A DNA stretch of 58,659 nucleotides from an uncultured Clostridia bacterium (GCA_947625685.1 CANQPK010000006.1:1-58659), one strand, 5' to 3'; shown: positions 1 to 11,305, counted from the stretch's first letter. The notes: generated from the sequence alone by a model not told the origin. Translations and numbers: made by a program.

Positions 1-170
1 TTCATTTTTTATATAACAAAAGGACACACAAAACTTATACCAAAATTAAGTATAAGTACATGTGTGTCCTTATATTATCTTTTTCTTTTAATATATTATG
101 TGTGTGTGTGTGTGTGTAGAGCCTCTAAGGTTCTAGCTTTTTTCATCTTTCGTTTTCCTCCAAAATTCAC
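1..170 (-). promoter_or_regulatory. Leader/attenuator-like repeat, copy 1 (target gene lies off the left edge)
   Basis: Homologous to 18733-18893 and 45513-45680; hairpin AAGGACACACA...TGTGTGTCCTTTT on the minus strand. Confidence 0.6.
9..146 (-). CDS. Leader micropeptide MKKARTLEALHTHTHTHNILKEKDNIRTHVLILNFGISFVCPFVI (copy 1)
   Basis: RBS-like ggagg (minus strand) upstream of ATG; same RTLEALHTHTHT core as copies 2 and 3; CA tract of 21 nt (97-117). Confidence 0.5.
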
Positions 171-386
171 ATTTTAACTTATGTGCTTAATTTTATTGTA
201 GGATATTTTTCGTTATTAGTCAACAAAAGTTGCTAATTTGTAACACAAATTTAATAGTATTGTAACAATTATAGTTACAATTCACAGCTAATTTAAATTC
301 TTTTGAATATTTACTCATAGAAAATGAAACCTCTTCGTTAAACTTTTTGTCTAACAATTTGGTTTCACTTCTTATTTTGTGTAGTT

Positions 387-1265
387 TTAGTTAATTGGAT
401 ATTGCATAACTTCTTCTGGTAAGTAGAAAATGTATTCCTTCCAGGTTGTTAAAACTTCTATATCTTCTTTTCCAGTATTGTGGTCAGTCGTTTTTTCTTG
501 CTTACTATAACTGGTGATTTTTACATATGGACTGTCATTTTCACTTGCGATGTTCAATGTTGAACTAGTAGCCGGAGCTTTGTCATATTTTCCATTGCCT
601 TCTTTATCAATATACCAATATGGAATTTCATCTGTTGTTTTTACATTTCCGGACACGCTTCCAACAAATAAGTTAGAGGATCCTTCTATATGTCCTGAAA
701 CATTTTGCACTGGTATATCATGGAAATACAAAAGTTCCCTTTCCTCTGTTGATGTTGTTACGATTTCAGTAGTTTTCTCAATATTTTTATTATAATTATT
801 GATTGGAATAGTCCCAAAAAGTACCGAAATAATAAAAACAACTACAAAGCAAATTTGAGATGAAATTCTTTGGAAGTGGTGTAGCCCCAATATTGCCCAG
901 ACAAAAACGTATATAATGCCTCCTGCAAAGACCATTCTAAAAATATAATCCCCTATACTACCACAAGTGCCAAGGAATATAGCAACTGTTAGCCATTCTA
1001 CAAGAGAAATGCATATAATTACAGGTATATGCATTAACTCTTCTACATTCTTGCTTCGCCATTCAAACTTATCGCAGTTTCTTTCTGAATAATATGAAAG
1101 CCGATTGATTCCGATTCTTGTTATAATGATTATAGCTATACCTATGAACCAATAATACCAAAACCTCACTTTTATTTTCCCCCTTAAAAAATTATTTTTA
1201 CTATAGATGAATTTATATAAACCTGTAAAACAGGGTATGAAAAATTGACATAATGATTTTATCAT
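387..1265 (-). CDS. Uncharacterised membrane protein
   Basis: Intact 292-aa ORF with several hydrophobic segments; contains a zero-frame CGG at 1100-1102. Confidence 0.6.
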   Translation of the reverse strand: MIKSLCQFFIPCFTGLYKFIYSKNNFLRGKIKVRFWYYWFIGIAIIIITRIGINRLSYYSERNCDKFEWRSKNVEELMHIPVIICISLVEWLTVAIFLGTCGSIGDYIFRMVFAGGIIYVFVWAILGLHHFQRISSQICFVVVFIISVLFGTIPINNYNKNIEKTTEIVTTSTEERELLYFHDIPVQNVSGHIEGSSNLFVGSVSGNVKTTDEIPYWYIDKEGNGKYDKAPATSSTLNIASENDSPYVKITSYSKQEKTTDHNTGKEDIEVLTTWKEYIFYLPEEVMQYPIN

Positions 1266-1314
1266 AATTTTATTAAGTTTGCAATAAAATATTTAATTTT
1301 ACTTCTATGCTTGA

Positions 1315-3940
1315 TTAATTTCTTACTTCTTTAAATTCATACACAGTTTTTCCGAATATAATCTCATTTAATTTCTTTTGAAGTTCAATTATTATAATTG
1401 GAGCTATTGAAATAAGCGCAACATATAACCATTGTGTGCCATTTAAGCTAACTAAACTAAATATTTTAGCAACACTTGGGATAAACACAACTCCAACTTG
1501 CATTATGAAGCCTAGCAAAAATGCTCCCCATAGATATTTATTTTTAAATAGTCCTATCTTGAATATCGATTCTTCACTTCTAATATTAAAGCTATGTACC
1601 ATTTCTATTAGACCTAGTCCTACAAATGTCATAGTTCTTGCAACTTCTATTCCATATAGTCTATTTGCCATACTAAATATAAATAACGTTAAAGTTCCAA
1701 TCATTAACCCTTCTACTAGTATTTTTGACCATAAACCATCTGCAAATACTCCTTTTTTGCTGTCCTTTGGTTTTTTATTCATGATATCTTTATCTTCTGG
1801 CTCTAATCCTAATGCTATTGCAGGAAGTGAATCTGTAACTAGATTTATCCATAAAAGTTGTATCGCAAGAAGCGGTGTATTTATTCCTAAAAGCAAACCT
1901 AAAAATATAGTTACTATCTCTCCAATATTTGTTGAAAGTAAAAAATGTATTGCTTTTCTGATATTTTCATATATACTTCTTCCCTGTTTTACCGCTTCAA
2001 CTATTGTTACAAAATTATCATCTGTCAAAATCATATCAGAAGCATTTTTTGCAACATCAGTTCCGATTTAGTCCCATAGATATTCCAATATCTGCATTTT
2101 TTAGTGCAGGTGCATCATTTACTCCGGTCTCCTGTCATTGCAACAACTTTTCCTGTACTTTGAAATGCTTTTACAATTCTTACTTTATGTTCTGGTGATA
2201 CTCTTGCAAACACACTATAATTCATTATATCTCTTTCTAATACATTTTGAGGTATTTTATCTAACTCTTTTCCTGTTATTGCAAGAGAATTATATCCGAA
2301 GTATACCAAGCTCTCTTGCAATAGCTGTTGCAGTTACAATATGGTCTCCTGTTATCATTACTGTTTTTATTCCAGCATTTTTGCAAGTTCTTATTGCCTC
2401 TTTTACCCCTTCTCTTGGCGGATCTATCATACCAACTAATCCTACAAAAATTAAATCTTTCTCAGTATTTTTTGTATCTATCTCTTTTGGAATAATATTT
2501 ACATCCAAATATGCTACTGCAAGTACTCTTAGAGCCTTATCTGCCATATTATCATTTTTCTTCAATATATTATTTTTATCCTGCTCCGTTATTGTCTTTA
2601 TATCTCCGTCTTTATATATTTTAATGCATTTATTTAAAAGTACATCTACTGCTCCTTTTGTTATTATCCTGTATTTATCTCCAATTTTATGTACTGTCGT
2701 CATAAGTTTTCTGTCAGAATCAAATGGAAGTTCATTAACTTTTGGCATACTTAAATATAGTTTATCTTTATTAATCCCATATTCCAAAGCTTTTTCTACT
2801 ATTGCAGTTTCTGTTGGATCTCCTATTATTTCATTTGTTTTCGATATAGTACAATCTGTACACATACATCCAAGTTCTAAAACAAACTCTGAATCTCCAT
2901 AGCTTTCTAATACTTTCATTTTATTTTGAGTAAGAGTTCCTGTTTTATCAGAACAAATTATACTGCTACTTCCAAGTGTTTCAACTGCTGCAAGTTTTCG
3001 TATAATTGCATTCTTTTTTGCCATTTTTGTAACACCTATTGATAACATTATAGTAACTATCGCAGGTAACCCCTCTGGTATAGCTGCAACTGCAAGCCCA
3101 ACAGATGTTAAAAACATTTCTTGAATTGATATATTTTTAAATATTCCTATTATAAATATTGCAAAACAAATAATTAAGCATACTATTCCTAATGTTTTTC
3201 CTACCTCTTCTAACTTCTTTTGTATAGGTGTTTGTGGTGTTTCGTCTGTTATAATTATTTTAGCAATACTACCTACTTTGGTTTCCATTCCAGTTTTTGT
3301 AACGATAGCTTTTCCTGTACCTCCAACTACTATTGTCGTTGCAAAAGTCTGATTTATCATATCTCCTATACTTATATCTTCTTTAAGTACAGCATCTGCA
3401 TCTTTAAGAGAAGGGACTGTTTCTCCTGTTAAAATTGATTCATCTATTTTTAAATTAAAACTTTCTATTAACCTACAATCAGCTGGTACATAGTTTCCTG
3501 CTTCTAAAATTACTATATCACCGAGGTACTACATCTTCCCCTGGAATAATCATTTCTTTTCCTGACCTTATAACCTTAGCTACTGGTGCAGACATCTTTT
3601 TTAATGCCTCTAATGATTTTTCTGCCTTGTTTTCTTGAACTAGTCCCATTATTGCATTAAATACAACAATTGCAATTATTATAACAGATTCTATATAATC
3701 TCCTGTTCCTTCTACCTTTGCCATAACTGCTGATATAATTGATGCGACAATTAATATTATTATCATAAAGTCATTAAATTGTTTTAAAAATTTAATTATA
3801 ATTCCTTCTTTTTTCTTATCCTCTAACTTATTTTTCCCATATTCTTTTAATCTCTTACTTGCCTCTTCTTCTGTTAATCCCATAGCAAAATTGCTCTTAA
3901 GTGTTCTTCTTATCTCTTCTTTTGATAGAGTATGTTCCAT
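1315..3940 (-). CDS. Calcium-type P-type (P2) cation-transporting ATPase, four +1 CGG frameshift sites
   Basis: Fragments join into one P-type ATPase (PGEDVVPGDIV, CSDKTGTLT, TGDGVNDAPAL, GTDVAKNASDMILTDDNF) when C is skipped at CGG 2063-2065, 2124-2126, 2296-2298 and 3521-3523. Confidence 0.92.
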
Positions 3941-4074
3941 TTTTTTGCCTCCTTATTTTAAAACTATTTAATATATATGCTTGTCTATGAAATTTAATAC
4001 TATAATTTATCCCATTTTACATACATCTTTCATATTATGTTAATATACAGTATTAATTTAAAATGGAGGAATAT

Positions 4075-4609
4075 ATGTTTCGGCTTAAGTTTACTTGCGC
4101 TATCTATTAGTATTGATTCATTAGGAATTGGAATCACTTATGGATTAAGGAATACAAAATTTACCCTTTTATCTAAATGTATTTTATTTATTACATCTTT
4201 ATTAATAGGTCTTGCTTCAATTTTTATTGGAAGGTTTATAGGGTCATTTATTTCAGATTTTGCAAGTCATATTATAAGTGGTGTAATGTTAATAATTATA
4301 GGAATTGTAATTTTAATAGATCCTATTCCATTTGATTTTGATAGATCTTATGCAATAGATTCCAAAGAGGCTTTCATATTAGGAATAGCCTTATCATTAG
4401 ATACCATATCAATAGGTATATGCACAAGTATTGGTGGTTACTTAAATTTTTATTTTCCTGTATTAGTTGCTATTTTTCAAATTATGCTTCTGTTTTTAGG
4501 AATTACAATTGGAAATAAAATTATAAGAAGTTTTAAAGTTCCAGATAAAATATGGAATATTATATCTGGGTTTATTTTAATACTATTTGGTATAGTAAAA
4601 TTATTTTAA
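4075..4609 (+). CDS. ytaF: YtaF-like sporulation membrane protein, one +1 site
   Basis: RBS ggagga then ATG TTT C|GGC TTA AGT gives MFGLSLLALSISIDSLGIGITYGL; CGG 4081-4083. The listed upstream start (4037) reads through the RBS. Confidence 0.8.
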
Positions 4610-4660
4610 CCTTGTATTAATTAATTTCATAATTTTAATACTTTTTCATATAATATTACA

Positions 4661-5727
4661 ATGAGAAAAAAAACTATTAGAGCAAATTTTATTTTTATAT
4701 CTTTAAAGAAAAATCTATTAACTATTATATTTGTTTTATTTACAGTAGGACTTATTGTATTTTCAAGAGAAAATTTAGCTGCATCCAAAGATGGTTTATC
4801 TCTTTGGATGACTTCAGTTGTTCCTTCGCTTTTACCTTTCTTTATTGCCTGTGAATTACTTTCTTCAACGAATATTATAGATTATCTTGGAATTAAATTT
4901 AAAAAAATAATGAGGCCAATATTCAATGTTCCAGGAGAAAGCGCTTTTCCTCTTATAATGGGAATTATTAGTGGGTATCCGGTTCGGAGCAAAAATTGTT
5001 ACTAATTTTAGGAAAAATGGAATATGTACAAAAGCTGAGGCAGAAAGACTTCTAACATTTACAAACAATTCTGGCCCTCTATTTATTATTGGAACTGTGC
5101 GGAATATCTCTTTTTGGAAATACAACAATTGGACTTTTATTATTTCTTACACATCTTTTAGCTTGTCTAACTGTTGGATTTTTATTTAGATTTTGGAAAT
5201 ATCGTGATACAGAAAGCCTTCAAAATTTATCTACCTATCAAGTAAACAAAAAGACACCTCCTTCAATTAATAGTTTAGGAAGTATCTTGCAGAGCAGTAT
5301 AATGTCGTCTGTTAGCACTGTTGTTATGATAGGTGGCTTTGTAATGCTTTTCAGTGTTATTATATCCATATTAAACAACTCAAATATTCTTAATATATTA
5401 GGTACATGTGTATCTCCTATATTTTCAATTCTTCATATACCTACTGAGTTTATAAATGGTACTTTGTCAGGAATAGTAGAGCTTACTAATGGTGTATCAA
5501 TTATATCTAATATTCCTATTAAGAGTATATCAATAAATATAACTATCTGTGCATTTCTTCTTGGATTTGGTGGTATATCTATTTTACTACAAGTTTTGTC
5601 AATCACTTCAACTTCAGATATCTCTATAAAGCCATATATTATAGCTAAAATAATGCAAGGTGCTTTTGCTGCATTTTATACTTATATGCTACTTCAAAAT
5701 TTTACATTTTTAAATTTAGATTTGTAG
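4661..5727 (+). CDS. ylbJ: YlbJ-like sporulation integral membrane protein, two +1 sites
   Basis: GIISGYPV-GAKIVTNFRKNG...FTNNSGPLFIIGTV-GISLFGNTTIG restored by skipping C at CGG 4985-4987 and 5100-5102. Confidence 0.88.
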
Positions 5728-5802
5728 TATTATGTTTACTTTTTAGAACTTTTATGATATAATCTTACCAAATGAACCTCCTTCAATGAAAGGAGAATTG
5801 TT

Positions 5803-6009
5803 ATGCCTGTAAATAGAAATAACAAACCGTTTAAAGTCCGTATCATACACACTAGCCCAAAAGAGCTTGAAGATGTACTTAATAATTTTAGCGAAGATGA
5901 AGAATTACAAGGATATACGCTTCATTCAGTCGTTCCTCTTGACATCATAAAAGATTCACTTAGTCTCAACGTTGTTAGATTCTATGTGATTTTTGTCAAG
6001 GAAGACTAG
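5803..6009 (+). CDS. Small hypothetical protein (68 aa)
   Basis: RBS gaaaggag upstream; followed by hairpin agtactggtg...caccagtact. Confidence 0.6.
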   Translation: MPVNRNNKPFKVRIIHTSPKELEDVLNNFSEDEELQGYTLHSVVPLDIIKDSLSLNVVRFYVIFVKED

Positions 6010-6104
6010 CTAAGATATGTACGGAGGTTCATTTTGAACTACAAAGTACTGGTGTATAGCTAATAATTTAGCCTGCACCAGTACTTTTAATTAAACTATA
6101 TTCT

Positions 6105-6449
6105 TTATCTATAATATCTACGATAGCCATATCTATTATTACATCCACAGTCTGACGAATTATTGTCATTTCCATTGTTATTTCCATTTCCATTATCATC
6201 ATCATCATCGTCGTCATTTATTAAATTTAAAATTATTCTTGTAAGAACTGCTGAAACAAATGCAAGGATAGTATATAAAATAACATATACTAAAAATGTT
6301 GCATCAAATGCTGCAAAAGCAACTATTAGATAAATTGCAAATATAAGTGCTGTAACTGCAATAGGATTTTTTAAAACCAGTTCTAAAACACTTGCAATAA
6401 TTATTGTAGCTATTGGTAGAGCAAAAAGTAATAATAATAAATTACTCAT
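6105..6449 (-). CDS. Small membrane protein with Asp/Asn-rich C-terminus
   Basis: RBS aaggag; three hydrophobic segments. Confidence 0.6.
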   Translation of the reverse strand: MSNLLLLLFALPIATIIIASVLELVLKNPIAVTALIFAIYLIVAFAAFDATFLVYVILYTILAFVSAVLTRIILNLINDDDDDDDNGNGNNNGNDNNSSDCGCNNRYGYRRYYR

Positions 6450-6513
6450 AATATGTATCTCCTTAAAATTTAATATTTCTACAATATATTATGAGTAATT
6501 TATTTTTTTGTTA

Positions 6514-7254
6514 CTATTTAAATTTAACTTCCACTAAATAAAGTCCAAATGGTGGAAGTGTTTTTCCTGCTCTTGTTCTATCTTTACTTTCTATTATATC
6601 AGGTATTTCTTTTGGATTAATTTTTCCGAAGTCCTACATCTACTAGAGTTCCAGATATAATTCTTACCATATTATATAAAAATCCATTTCCTGTAAGTTC
6701 TATTATAATTCTATCCCCATCTTGTTTTAATTCTGTTTTATAAATAGTTCTTATACTGCTTTTACTGCTTGTTCCACTGGCTTTAAATCCTTTAAAATCG
6801 TGGGTTCCTTCAAAATATTTTATAGCTTCTTTCATTTTTTCTATATCTAATTTTTGTGGTATGTGATATTCTAAATATCTGTATATTGCACTACCAGTAC
6901 TCGAATTATTTATTATGTATCTATATGTTTTTTCTTTACAATTATACCTAGAATGGAAGTTTTCATCTACTTCTTCTGCATTTTTTATTACTATCGAATT
7001 TTTTAAATTTGCATTTAATGCCATTATAAATTTTTCCAAAGGCAAATCGCTATTTGTTTTAAAATTTGCAACTTGTCCGAAGTGCATGTACTCCAGCATC
7101 TGTTCTTCCAGATGCTGTCAAATCCACTTCTTCCTTTGTAATTGTATATATTGCTTTTTCAATTTCACCTTGAATATTTAATTTATTCGGTTGCTCTTGC
7201 CATCCGATTAAATTCTTTTCCATCATATTCAATGGTAAGTTTTATATTTCTCAC
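6514..7254 (-). CDS. truA: tRNA pseudouridine(38-40) synthase TruA, three +1 sites
   Basis: GTG start; [32 protein letters not shown] and [16 protein letters not shown] restored at CGG 7204-7206, 7077-7079 and 6626-6628. Confidence 0.92.
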
Positions 7255-7292
7255 TATATTTACCCTTCCTTTTAATTTTAAGAAAAGCCATT

Positions 7293-8945
7293 TTAGGCAA
7301 TGGCTTTTCTTAATCTCTTTTCTACACTTTCTTTTCCAAGAACTTGCATAATTTCATACATATCTGGAGTATTTGCTCTGCCAGTTAAAGAAATTCTAAT
7401 AACTGTACTTACATCTCCAACATGTCCTTTAAATCCATCTGGATTTTGTTTGTATTCCTTTACTTCTCTTGCATATCCAAGTTTTTCACTTAAATCCTTA
7501 ATCTTGTTAAACCAAGTTTGCTTGTCATCTGATATATCGAAATAATTATTCAAATATTCAGTTATTATTGTTTTAATCTCTTCTGTATCATTTATATTTT
7601 GATATTCATAATTTACATTGCTGTCTAGGAATCTATCGTCATACATATACTCTATGTTATCCTTTACATCAGACCACTTAGAAATATCTTTTCTTGGCTT
7701 TTCGTTGCCTCTTTCTATTCCTAAAACTTTTAAAGAATATTCCTTATCTTTTTCTAATAAATTCTTTAAATCTTCGTCATATTCATTTGCCCAAGCATAT
7801 GCATAATCGTATACTTCTTCTTTTGAATATCTTGATATTACTGATTTTGATATATCTAATAATTTTGTCATATCAAATAAAGCTCCACTAACGCTCATTT
7901 TGTTAAGTTCTAAGTTAAACTCGTCTATTGAAGCTGTTTTATTTTGTCTTCTCCATTGTTCAAAATTTGAATTTGCAATATTTAAAAGATATTCTTTTGC
8001 TGCATCAGAAGGGATACCTTCTTTTGCATAAAATTCAACAGCAGCCTCTGGGTCTTTTCTCTTACTTAATTTTCTCTTTGCTCCATTTTCTTCTTTCATT
8101 ATTGGTGCAATATGAGCATATTTAGGTGGTTTTACGCCTAAGGCTTTAAATAATTCTAAATGTACAGGAAGTGAAGATAACCATTCGTCTCCACGAATTA
8201 CGTGTGTTGTTCTCATTAGATAATCATCTACTACATGTGCAAAATGATATGTTGGCAAGCCATCTGATTTTATAATTACTATGTCTTGATCATTTTCTGG
8301 GAAATCAATATTACCTTTTATAACATCATGATGTTTTATCTTTCTTTCTGGATCTCCTTCTGATCTAAATCTTATTATATAATCTTCGTTATTCTTAATT
8401 CTTTTTTCAATCTCGTCTAATCCAAGATTTCTACAAGTTGCCCAAACTCCATAATATCCAGGTCTTAATTTAGCATTTTCTTGTTTTTCTCTCATCTTAT
8501 CTAAATCCTCTTGTTTGCAGAAACAAGGATATGCTTTTTTCTCTTCAATTAATCTTTTAGCAAAAGCCTGATAAATTTCTTTTCTTTGACTTTGTTTATA
8601 TGGCCCATATTTTCCATTAGATGTTTCTTCATCAATCATTCCTTCGTCTGCTTCTAGATTGAATTTCTTTAAAGCTTCTATAATTCCATTTACTCCATTT
8701 TCTACTTCTCTTTTTTGGTCTGTATCCTCTATTCTTAATATAAATACACCATCTGTTTGTTTCGCAAGTTTAGAGCATATAACACTTGTGAATATTCCTC
8801 CAATATGTACAAATCCAGTTGGACTTGGTGCAAATCTTACAACCATTGCACCATCTTTTAAATTTCTTACTGGATATTTTTCTTCATAATATTCTCTATC
8901 CTTCACATCTGGAAATATTAAATTTGCAAGCTCTTTATAATCCAT
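7293..8945 (-). CDS. gltX: Glutamyl-tRNA synthetase
   Basis: RFAPSPTGFVHIGG and KRKLSKRKDPEA motifs; intact, no CGG codon. Confidence 0.95.
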   Translation of the reverse strand: MDYKELANLIFPDVKDREYYEEKYPVRNLKDGAMVVRFAPSPTGFVHIGGIFTSVICSKLAKQTDGVFILRIEDTDQKREVENGVNGIIEALKKFNLEADEGMIDEETSNGKYGPYKQSQRKEIYQAFAKRLIEEKKAYPCFCKQEDLDKMREKQENAKLRPGYYGVWATCRNLGLDEIEKRIKNNEDYIIRFRSEGDPERKIKHHDVIKGNIDFPENDQDIVIIKSDGLPTYHFAHVVDDYLMRTTHVIRGDEWLSSLPVHLELFKALGVKPPKYAHIAPIMKEENGAKRKLSKRKDPEAAVEFYAKEGIPSDAAKEYLLNIANSNFEQWRRQNKTASIDEFNLELNKMSVSGALFDMTKLLDISKSVISRYSKEEVYDYAYAWANEYDEDLKNLLEKDKEYSLKVLGIERGNEKPRKDISKWSDVKDNIEYMYDDRFLDSNVNYEYQNINDTEEIKTIITEYLNNYFDISDDKQTWFNKIKDLSEKLGYAREVKEYKQNPDGFKGHVGDVSTVIRISLTGRANTPDMYEIMQVLGKESVEKRLRKAIA

Positions 8946-8970
8946 AATTTTCTCATTCCTTCCTCAAATA

Positions 8971-10791
8971 TTACACTTCTAATATAATAGGTAGTACCAT
9001 AGGGTTTCTCCTGTTTTTCTTTGCTAAAAAGTCTTTTAATGTATCTTTTATAGTAAGTTTTATTACTGCCCAGTCTGTTACATGATTTTCTTCTAGTTTT
9101 GCAAGTTCAATTCTTATTATTTCTTTCATTTCTTCCATTAGATTCTCAGATTCTCTTACATAAACAAATCCTCTTGAAATAATCTCTGGACCTGATACTA
9201 TTTCTCCTGTTGCAGCATCCATAGCTAATACTACAATTATCAAACCATCTTGTGATAAATGTTGTCTATCTTTTAAAACAATATTTCCTACATCTCCAAT
9301 TCCTAGTCCATCAACCATTACTTTTCCTGCTTGAACTGCTCCTGTTATTTTTGCTTCTTTTTCTCCTATTTCAAGTACTTTTCCATTTTTCATAATAAAT
9401 ATATTTTCATGAGGTATACCTAATTTTTCTGCTGTTTCTGCATGTGCTATTAATTGTCTATATTCACCATGTACTGGCATAAAGTATTTTGGTTTAATAA
9501 GTGATAACATAAGTTTTTGTTCTTCTTGACAACCATGTCCAGAAACATGTATATCTGCAAGTGAACTATATACAACTTCTGCCCCTATTTGCATTAAGTC
9601 ATCTATTACCTTTGTTACAAATTTTTCATTTCCTGGTATTGGATTTGCAGAAATTATTACTAAATCATTTGGTGTAATTTCTACTTTTTTATGATCTCCT
9701 GCTGCCATTCTAGTTAGTGCTGACATAGGTTCTCCTTGACTTCCTGTTGTAATTATTGTAAGTTTTTCATCAGCATATTTATTTATTAAATCAATATCTA
9801 TCAAAGTATTTTTAGGAATATTCATATAACCTAATTCACAAGCTGTCTCTATCATTTTTACCATACTTCTACCACAAATTGCAACTTTTCTTCCGTTTTC
9901 ATAAGATGCGTCAATTATTTGTTGAACTCTGTGTACATTTGAAGCAAAGGTTGCAACTATTATTCTTTTTCTGCAGTGAACAAATAGTTCATCAAATACT
10001 TCTCCTATTGTACTTTCTGATTTTGTAAATCCTTTTCTTTCGGCATTTGTACTATCTGACATAAGAAGTAATACGCCCTTTTCACCTATTTCTGCTAATC
10101 TTCCAAAGTCAATCTTTTGACCATCTATTGGAGTATAGTCTATTTTGAAGTCTCCTGTATGCATAACTATTCCGACTGGTGTATATATTGCAAATCCAAC
10201 TGCATCAGGTATACTATGTGAAGTTCTTATAAATTCTACTTTCATTTTTCCTGCATCTATTGTTGTGCCTTGTTCTACCTCATATAATGTTGTACTTTTT
10301 AAAAGTCTATGTTCCTCTAATTTATTTCTAATCAATCCAAGTGTAAATTTTGTTCCATATATTGGTACATTTACTTGTCTTAAAAGATAAGGTATTCCAC
10401 CTATGTGATCTTCGTGACCATGTGTCACAAAAAGTCCTTTTATTTTGTTTTTGTTCTTTTCTAGGTATGACATATCTGCGACAACTAAGTCTACTCCTAA
10501 CATATCCTCTGTTGGAAATGCCAAACCACAGTCTACAATTATGATTTCATCTTCATACTCAAATACAGTAATGTTTTTGCCTATCTCTAATAAACCACCT
10601 AATGGTATTATTTTAAGTGGTGATTTTTTGAATCTTACTTCTTCTGTCATTTTTCTACTTTTTCTTGGTTTCCTTGAGCTTGTTTTCTTTGTTGAAATAT
10701 CTGAAATGTTTGTTGCTTCTTTAGTAGTCTTTCTAGTTTGTCTTGTTCTTTTTAGACCACTTTTGTTTTGTCTTTCATTTGTGTCTGCCAT
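8971..10791 (-). CDS. rnj: Ribonuclease J
   Basis: Metallo-beta-lactamase HGHEDHIGG plus the RNase J C-terminal domain; Lys/Arg-rich N-terminus. Confidence 0.93.
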   Translation of the reverse strand: MADTNERQNKSGLKRTRQTRKTTKEATNISDISTKKTSSRKPRKSRKMTEEVRFKKSPLKIIPLGGLLEIGKNITVFEYEDEIIIVDCGLAFPTEDMLGVDLVVADMSYLEKNKNKIKGLFVTHGHEDHIGGIPYLLRQVNVPIYGTKFTLGLIRNKLEEHRLLKSTTLYEVEQGTTIDAGKMKVEFIRTSHSIPDAVGFAIYTPVGIVMHTGDFKIDYTPIDGQKIDFGRLAEIGEKGVLLLMSDSTNAERKGFTKSESTIGEVFDELFVHCRKRIIVATFASNVHRVQQIIDASYENGRKVAICGRSMVKMIETACELGYMNIPKNTLIDIDLINKYADEKLTIITTGSQGEPMSALTRMAAGDHKKVEITPNDLVIISANPIPGNEKFVTKVIDDLMQIGAEVVYSSLADIHVSGHGCQEEQKLMLSLIKPKYFMPVHGEYRQLIAHAETAEKLGIPHENIFIMKNGKVLEIGEKEAKITGAVQAGKVMVDGLGIGDVGNIVLKDRQHLSQDGLIIVVLAMDAATGEIVSGPEIISRGFVYVRESENLMEEMKEIIRIELAKLEENHVTDWAVIKLTIKDTLKDFLAKKNRRNPMVLPIILEV

Positions 10792-11200
10792 TTTTCTTTT
10801 ATCAATCCTTTCTCTTTTATTAAAAATTCCAATTCTAAATTATGATGTTTATATGAAACACCATTAAAAATATTAAATTTCCCGTTCAACAACCTTAAAC
10901 AAATGGCTTAAAGCCTTTGTTTAAATATTTAAATCTCATTTTCGCATCATATATAATATGATACACACTATTTGAAATTATACTACAAAATAAAGGATTT
11001 GTCAAATTTGATTCAAGTTTTATGTTTGCATACTTTATGTGAATTTGCTTGTTGATAATAATATAATGTTATGATATACTATTAAATATAATTTTTGTGA
11101 TATTGTCAACATAGAAAAATAAATTTGACATATAATAAAATAGATGCTATAATAACATTAAGACGTCGATAAGTAATTCAAAATTTACAAGCGTTAAAAA

Positions 11201-11230
11201 AAAGACTAGGAGTGCGAATCCTAGTCTTTT
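11201..11230 (-). terminator. Intrinsic terminator hairpin aaagactagga...tcctagtcttt
   Basis: Perfect stem with flanking A/T run, just downstream of the micro-ORF. Confidence 0.7.
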
Positions 11231-11236
11231 CTTTTG

Positions 11237-11305
11237 TTAATCGCTTAAACTCTTTACAATTAAGTAAATCATATAAAGCTTTAACAATGTAAGTAATTCA
11301 CGCAT
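11237..11305 (-). CDS. 22-aa hydrophobic micropeptide MRELLTLLKLYMIYLIVKSLSD
   Basis: AGGAGG upstream of ATG and a terminator immediately downstream. Confidence 0.45.
   Translation of the reverse strand: MRELLTLLKLYMIYLIVKSLSD

Noticed and set aside
97-117. (TG)n tract as a trivial microsatellite
   Set aside because: It recurs in the same place within a conserved short ORF and hairpin in three copies, so it is treated as part of a leader element.
514-795. Antisense ORFs in the supplied track (e.g. 514-795, 1436-2071, 2138-2902, 52856-53446)
   Set aside because: They lie opposite well-supported genes and have low-complexity translations typical of antisense AT-rich DNA; no family recognised.
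1315-3940. P-type ATPase as a decayed pseudogene
   Set aside because: All four breaks are single extra C's before GGN at conserved glycines, with no other lesion; the same rule holds in 16 other genes, including holA, which is normally essential.
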